DNA of 64,000 nucleotides from NCBI RefSeq assembly GCF_003240585.1, contig NZ_PCDP01000059.1:62001-126000 (forward strand), given 5' to 3'. Source of the DNA: Arminella tubonensis. GTDB lineage: Bacteria > Pseudomonadota > Alphaproteobacteria > Rhizobiales > Rhizobiaceae. Below the pieces are notes generated by a model that was not told the origin of the DNA, ran no database searches, and worked only from the letters and a program-made list of their open reading frames with translations. The translations under genes were made by a program, and so were the position numbers. Positions 60,887-64,000 of this stretch are shown in pieces (position 1 is the stretch's first letter; the number at the start of each line of letters is the position of its first letter).

Positions 60887-62443
60887 TTACTCCGCCGCTT
60901 CAACGAGGGGTGCCGGAGAGAAGTCCTCCGGAAAATGGTTCATGGCACTCAGAACGGGATAGGGCGTGAAGCCGCCCAGTGCGCATAGCGAGCCGAATTT
61001 CATTGTGTTGCAGAGATCGGCGAGCAACACCTTGTTCTTCTCGGGTTCGATCCCCTGGGCAATCTTGTCGGCAGTCTCGACGCCGCGGGTCGAGCCGATC
61101 CGGCAGGGAGTGCATTTTCCGCAGCTTTCGACAGCGCAGAATTCCATGGCGAAGCGCGCCTGCTTCAGCATGTCGGCGCTATCGTCGAAAACCACGATGC
61201 CGGCATGGCCGATAAGGCCGTCCTTGGCAGCAAAGGCTTCATAGTCGAACGGCGTGTCAAACAGCGAGCGCGGGAAATAAGCGCCGAGCGGACCGCCGAC
61301 CTGTACCGCCTTGACCGGGCGGCCACTGGCTGTTCCGCCGCCGATGACATCGACGATCTCGCCGAGCGACAGACCGAAGGCTGTCTCGAACAGGCCACCA
61401 TACTTAACGTTGCCGGCAATCTGCAGCGGGATCGTACCGCGCGAGCGGCCCATTCCGAAATCGCGATAATAGGCGGCGCCCTTGTCCATGATGACGGGGA
61501 CCGAGGCGAGCGAAATGACGTTGTTGATGACCGTCGGGGAATTGAACAGGCCCTTGTGGGCCGGCAGCGGCGGTTTGGCACGAACGACGCCACGCTTGCC
61601 TTCGAGGCTGTTGAGCAGCGCCGTTTCCTCGCCGCAGACATAAGCGCCGGCGCCGGTGCGCACCTCCATGTCGAAGGCTTTCCCGGACCCCAGAACTGAT
61701 GTGCCGAGAATGCCGACATTGCGCGCGATCTGCACCGCCGCGGTCATCGCAGCGATGGCGTGCGGATATTCCGAACGCGTATAGACGAAGCCCTTCGTCG
61801 CGCCCGTGGCAAGCCCCGCGATTGCCATGCCCTCGATCAGCACGAAGGGATCGCCCTCCATGATCATCCGGTCGGCAAAGGTGCCGCTATCGCCCTCGTC
61901 GGCATTGCAGACGATATATTTGCGCTCACCCGGCGCATCCGCAACGGTCTTCCACTTGATGCCGGTTGGAAACCCCGCGCCGCCACGGCCGCGCAGACCG
62001 GAGTCGGTGACTTCCTTGATGACATCGACCGCGGACATCTCCACCGCCCGGCGCAAGCCGTTCAGCCCACCATGCGCCTCGTAATCTTCGAGGGAGAGCG
62101 GGTCCGTTACGCCGCAGCGGGCGAAGGTCAGGCGTGTCTGTTGTTTCAGGAACGGGAGGTTTTCGACCTCCCCAAGACAGAGCGGATGAGCGGCCCCATC
62201 CAGCAAACCCACCTCGAAAAGGCCGGCGACATCAGATGCCTTGACCGGCCCATAGCCGATGCGCACGCCATTGACCTCCACCTCGACCAGCGGCTCCAGC
62301 CAGACCATGCCGCGCGACCCGTTGCGAACGATCGTCGCATCAAGCCCGCGGGCGGAAATCTCGGCAGAAATCGCCGATGCTACCTTTTCGGCGCCAAGAG
62401 CAAGGGCGGCCGCATCGCGCGGAACGAATATTCTGACGGTCAT
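60887..62443 (-). CDS. fdsB: formate dehydrogenase beta subunit (NAD/FMN, NuoF-like)
   Basis: A 518-residue diaphorase subunit. A thioredoxin-like N-terminal part is followed by the NuoF module: FMN/NADH site RGRGGAGFPTG (151-161), GAGAYVCGEETALLNSLEGK, and the 4Fe-4S motif CGKCTPCRIGS with a distal Cys in LCNTMKFGSLCALGG. It transfers electrons from FdsA to NAD. It overlaps fdsG by four bases and precedes fdsA by four. Confidence 0.95.
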   Translation of the reverse strand: MTVRIFVPRDAAALALGAEKVASAISAEISARGLDATIVRNGSRGMVWLEPLVEVEVNGVRIGYGPVKASDVAGLFEVGLLDGAAHPLCLGEVENLPFLKQQTRLTFARCGVTDPLSLEDYEAHGGLNGLRRAVEMSAVDVIKEVTDSGLRGRGGAGFPTGIKWKTVADAPGERKYIVCNADEGDSGTFADRMIMEGDPFVLIEGMAIAGLATGATKGFVYTRSEYPHAIAAMTAAVQIARNVGILGTSVLGSGKAFDMEVRTGAGAYVCGEETALLNSLEGKRGVVRAKPPLPAHKGLFNSPTVINNVISLASVPVIMDKGAAYYRDFGMGRSRGTIPLQIAGNVKYGGLFETAFGLSLGEIVDVIGGGTASGRPVKAVQVGGPLGAYFPRSLFDTPFDYEAFAAKDGLIGHAGIVVFDDSADMLKQARFAMEFCAVESCGKCTPCRIGSTRGVETADKIAQGIEPEKNKVLLADLCNTMKFGSLCALGGFTPYPVLSAMNHFPEDFSPAPLVEAAE

Positions 62444-62919
62444 CGGCGTGCCTCCGCAACGAGTTCGCTGATGCTCTCATTGGAAAGCCGACCATGAAGT
62501 TCACCGTCCAGCATCGCCGCCGGCGCGCAGGCGCAAAGGCCGAGGCAAAATACCGGCTCCAAAGTAACGCTGCCGTCGAGCGTTGTCTGATGAAAATCGA
62601 TGCCAAGCAATTGCTTGACGCGATCGGCAAGCAGGTCGCCGCCCATCGACTGGCAGGCTTCGGCGCGACAGAGCTTGAGCACATGCCTGCCCGTCGGATG
62701 GTCGCGGTAATCATGATAGAAGGTCATCACGCCATGGACTTCGGCGCGCGAAAGATTGAGCGCCTCGGCAATCAGCGGCAGCGCATCCTGCGGTACATAG
62801 CCGAACTCCTCCTGGATCCCGTGCAGGATCGGCAGGAGCGGGCCTTCCATCGATTTCATGCTGTCGATGACGGCGCCGGCTCGTGCTGCGACGTCGCTCG
62901 CGGCAATATGCAAATTCAT
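62440..62919 (-). CDS. fdsG: formate dehydrogenase gamma subunit (NuoE-like)
   Basis: A 159-residue thioredoxin-fold 2Fe-2S protein. Cluster cysteines are in KLCRAEACQS and VFCLGLCACAP; the N-terminal helical part (LLPILHGIQEEFGYVPQDAL) is of NuoE type. First structural gene of fdsGBA, with GGAGGG upstream. The 159-base spacer behind it presumably holds the promoter. Confidence 0.95.
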   Translation of the reverse strand: MNLHIAASDVAARAGAVIDSMKSMEGPLLPILHGIQEEFGYVPQDALPLIAEALNLSRAEVHGVMTFYHDYRDHPTGRHVLKLCRAEACQSMGGDLLADRVKQLLGIDFHQTTLDGSVTLEPVFCLGLCACAPAAMLDGELHGRLSNESISELVAEARR

Positions 62920-63078
62920 TCAGAGCAGCCCTCCCGTGGCAGCCTTTGGAAGGAGAGCGGGCCAGGAACGAGATCGCCTCCCGATCCAGCGGAGCCGTTC
63001 TCTCTCACTTACGCCGCTAAAGTCGCAGAAATTGCCGCCTCCATCAATAAGACATACCCGTCGATCGATAGAAATCTT

Positions 63079-63975
63079 CTATCGACTGGCTTCGTGAGCC
63101 GCGAGAATTCTGGCTTCGTGCAGCAATGCGGAGACAAGCGGCGTATATGGCTCACGATGCGTCGCTACCAGGCCGACAAGGTGATGCACCTCAGGCTCGA
63201 CGATGGGTATCAGTTGGATATCCGCTGGAAAACCAAAGGATTCAGCGATGTTTTTCGGCATGATACTCGCCCATCTCCCCGTCAGCACGTGGGAAAACAA
63301 GAGAATCATCGAATTCGATTCGAGCGACGGCTTGGCGACGGCCCCGGCTTCGGCAAGGTGTCGGTTGATGATCCGTCGGTTTTGCATATCAGCGGTCAAC
63401 AGGCAAAGCCGGAGATTGCCAACCTCTTTCCAGGTGACGCTGCGGCGCTCCGACATCGGACTGCCGGCGGCGGTCACCAGATGATAGCGCTCTTCGTAGA
63501 GCGGCACGCTCGTGACACGACCGAGCGGCTCGTTTTCGAGATAGGTGATGCCGGCGTCTATCTCGAGGTTCTCCAAGAGGCTCAACACCTGCAGCGAGTT
63601 CCGCGAGACCACCGAGAAGGTCACTTCAGGATGCCGCTCCTGAAACGGTCCGGTCAGCTTCGGGATCATCGCCAATGCCGTCGGAATGGCCGCGATCCGG
63701 ATGTGCCCGGCGAGGCCCTTGCGCGCCGCCTTCATCTCCTCGCGCATGGTGCGGGCGTCGCCGACAATCCGCCGCGCCCATTCGAGCACACGCTGTCCCT
63801 CCGGAGTTAGCCCCTGGAAGCGCGATCCGCGAATGACCAGCATGACCCCGAGTTGCTCTTCCAACTGACGGATGGCCGCAGACAGCGTCGGCTGCGTGAC
63901 GCCGCACTCTTCCGCCGCACGGCCGAAATGCTTTTCGTTTGCCAGCGCAATGAAGAATTCCAGCTTGTCGATCAT
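63079..63975 (-). CDS. LysR-family transcriptional regulator of the fds cluster
   Basis: A 298-residue regulator. Winged HTH about 1-60 (FFIALANEKHFGRAAEECGV, TQPTLSAAIRQLEEQLGVML) and a LysR substrate domain (IRIAAIPTALAMIPKLTGPF; FSVVSRNSLQVLSLLENLEI). It lies immediately upstream of fdsG in the same direction, the usual place of the FdsR-like regulator that responds to formate. The start is at 63975; GAGGG is visible eight bases before it. Confidence 0.92.
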   Translation of the reverse strand: MIDKLEFFIALANEKHFGRAAEECGVTQPTLSAAIRQLEEQLGVMLVIRGSRFQGLTPEGQRVLEWARRIVGDARTMREEMKAARKGLAGHIRIAAIPTALAMIPKLTGPFQERHPEVTFSVVSRNSLQVLSLLENLEIDAGITYLENEPLGRVTSVPLYEERYHLVTAAGSPMSERRSVTWKEVGNLRLCLLTADMQNRRIINRHLAEAGAVAKPSLESNSMILLFSHVLTGRWASIMPKNIAESFGFPADIQLIPIVEPEVHHLVGLVATHREPYTPLVSALLHEARILAAHEASR

Positions 63976-64000
63976 TCGGCCCTCCTGATGAGGAGAGTTA

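Noticed and set aside
1..64000. CRISPR arrays, insertion sequences, prophage or toxin-antitoxin modules
   Set aside because: No regularly spaced repeats, transposase, phage structural genes or recognisable toxin-antitoxin pairs were found on either strand.

Overview
The window reads as chromosome of a Rhizobiaceae alphaproteobacterium (Rhizobium/Agrobacterium type). The grounds are the aerobic cobaltochelatase pair cobS-cobT, a glycine-type 5-aminolevulinate synthase (hemA) convergent with dxr, the aroK-aroB-CorC run beside xerD and accA, an NAD-linked FdsGBA formate dehydrogenase, uniformly high GC and many 1-4 nt gene overlaps. No phage genes, transposases, CRISPR arrays or rRNA are visible.

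Layout. 1-21,100 is mostly housekeeping: methyltransferase, gloB, a frameshifted DUF985 cupin gene, a DMT exporter, a DUF3108 protein, rpmB, a queuosine-precursor transporter with a probable preQ1-I riboswitch on its start codon, a phytase-like lipoprotein, cobT-cobS, a J-domain protein, bolA, CorC, aroB-aroK, xerD, accA, an L,D-transpeptidase lipoprotein with a TusA-like partner, a His-rich COG0523 GTPase behind a penicillin-binding DD-carboxypeptidase, and an M20 amidohydrolase. A tRNA-Arg(CCU) at 21,194-21,270 is followed by a short accessory-looking stretch of small unknown genes.

22,450-43,650 is accessory. First comes an eight-gene minus-strand run (msuE-sfnG-livG-livH-livM-SBP-livF-sfnB) that joins sulfone/sulfonate desulfurisation enzymes to a branched-chain-amino-acid-type ABC importer. 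Next is a five-gene minus-strand operon made of an iron-siderophore/B12-type ABC importer (SBP, permease, ATPase) interrupted by two related, unassigned class I amidotransferase-like proteins. Then follow an alpha/beta-hydrolase lipoprotein, an exported HAD phosphatase, a membrane-anchored TolB-like/TPR protein, a membrane protein, a large MscS channel, a tiny membrane protein and a BON protein.

43,900-64,000 returns to core functions: dxr and hemA (convergent), a glycine-zipper lipoprotein, tamA-tamB, an Lrp/AsnC regulator divergent from arginase and ornithine aminotransferase, an orphan cheW, and the formate dehydrogenase cluster (LysR, fdsG, fdsB, fdsA, fdhD, fdsD).

The best leads are the preQ1 riboswitch overlapping the start codon, the sulfone-Liv operon, the ABC importer with two amidotransferase-like proteins, the frameshifted cupin, and a three-copy 25-bp hairpin repeat built from the 3' end of the Lrp gene. 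Functional calls come from reading motifs and family resemblance; no database search was run.
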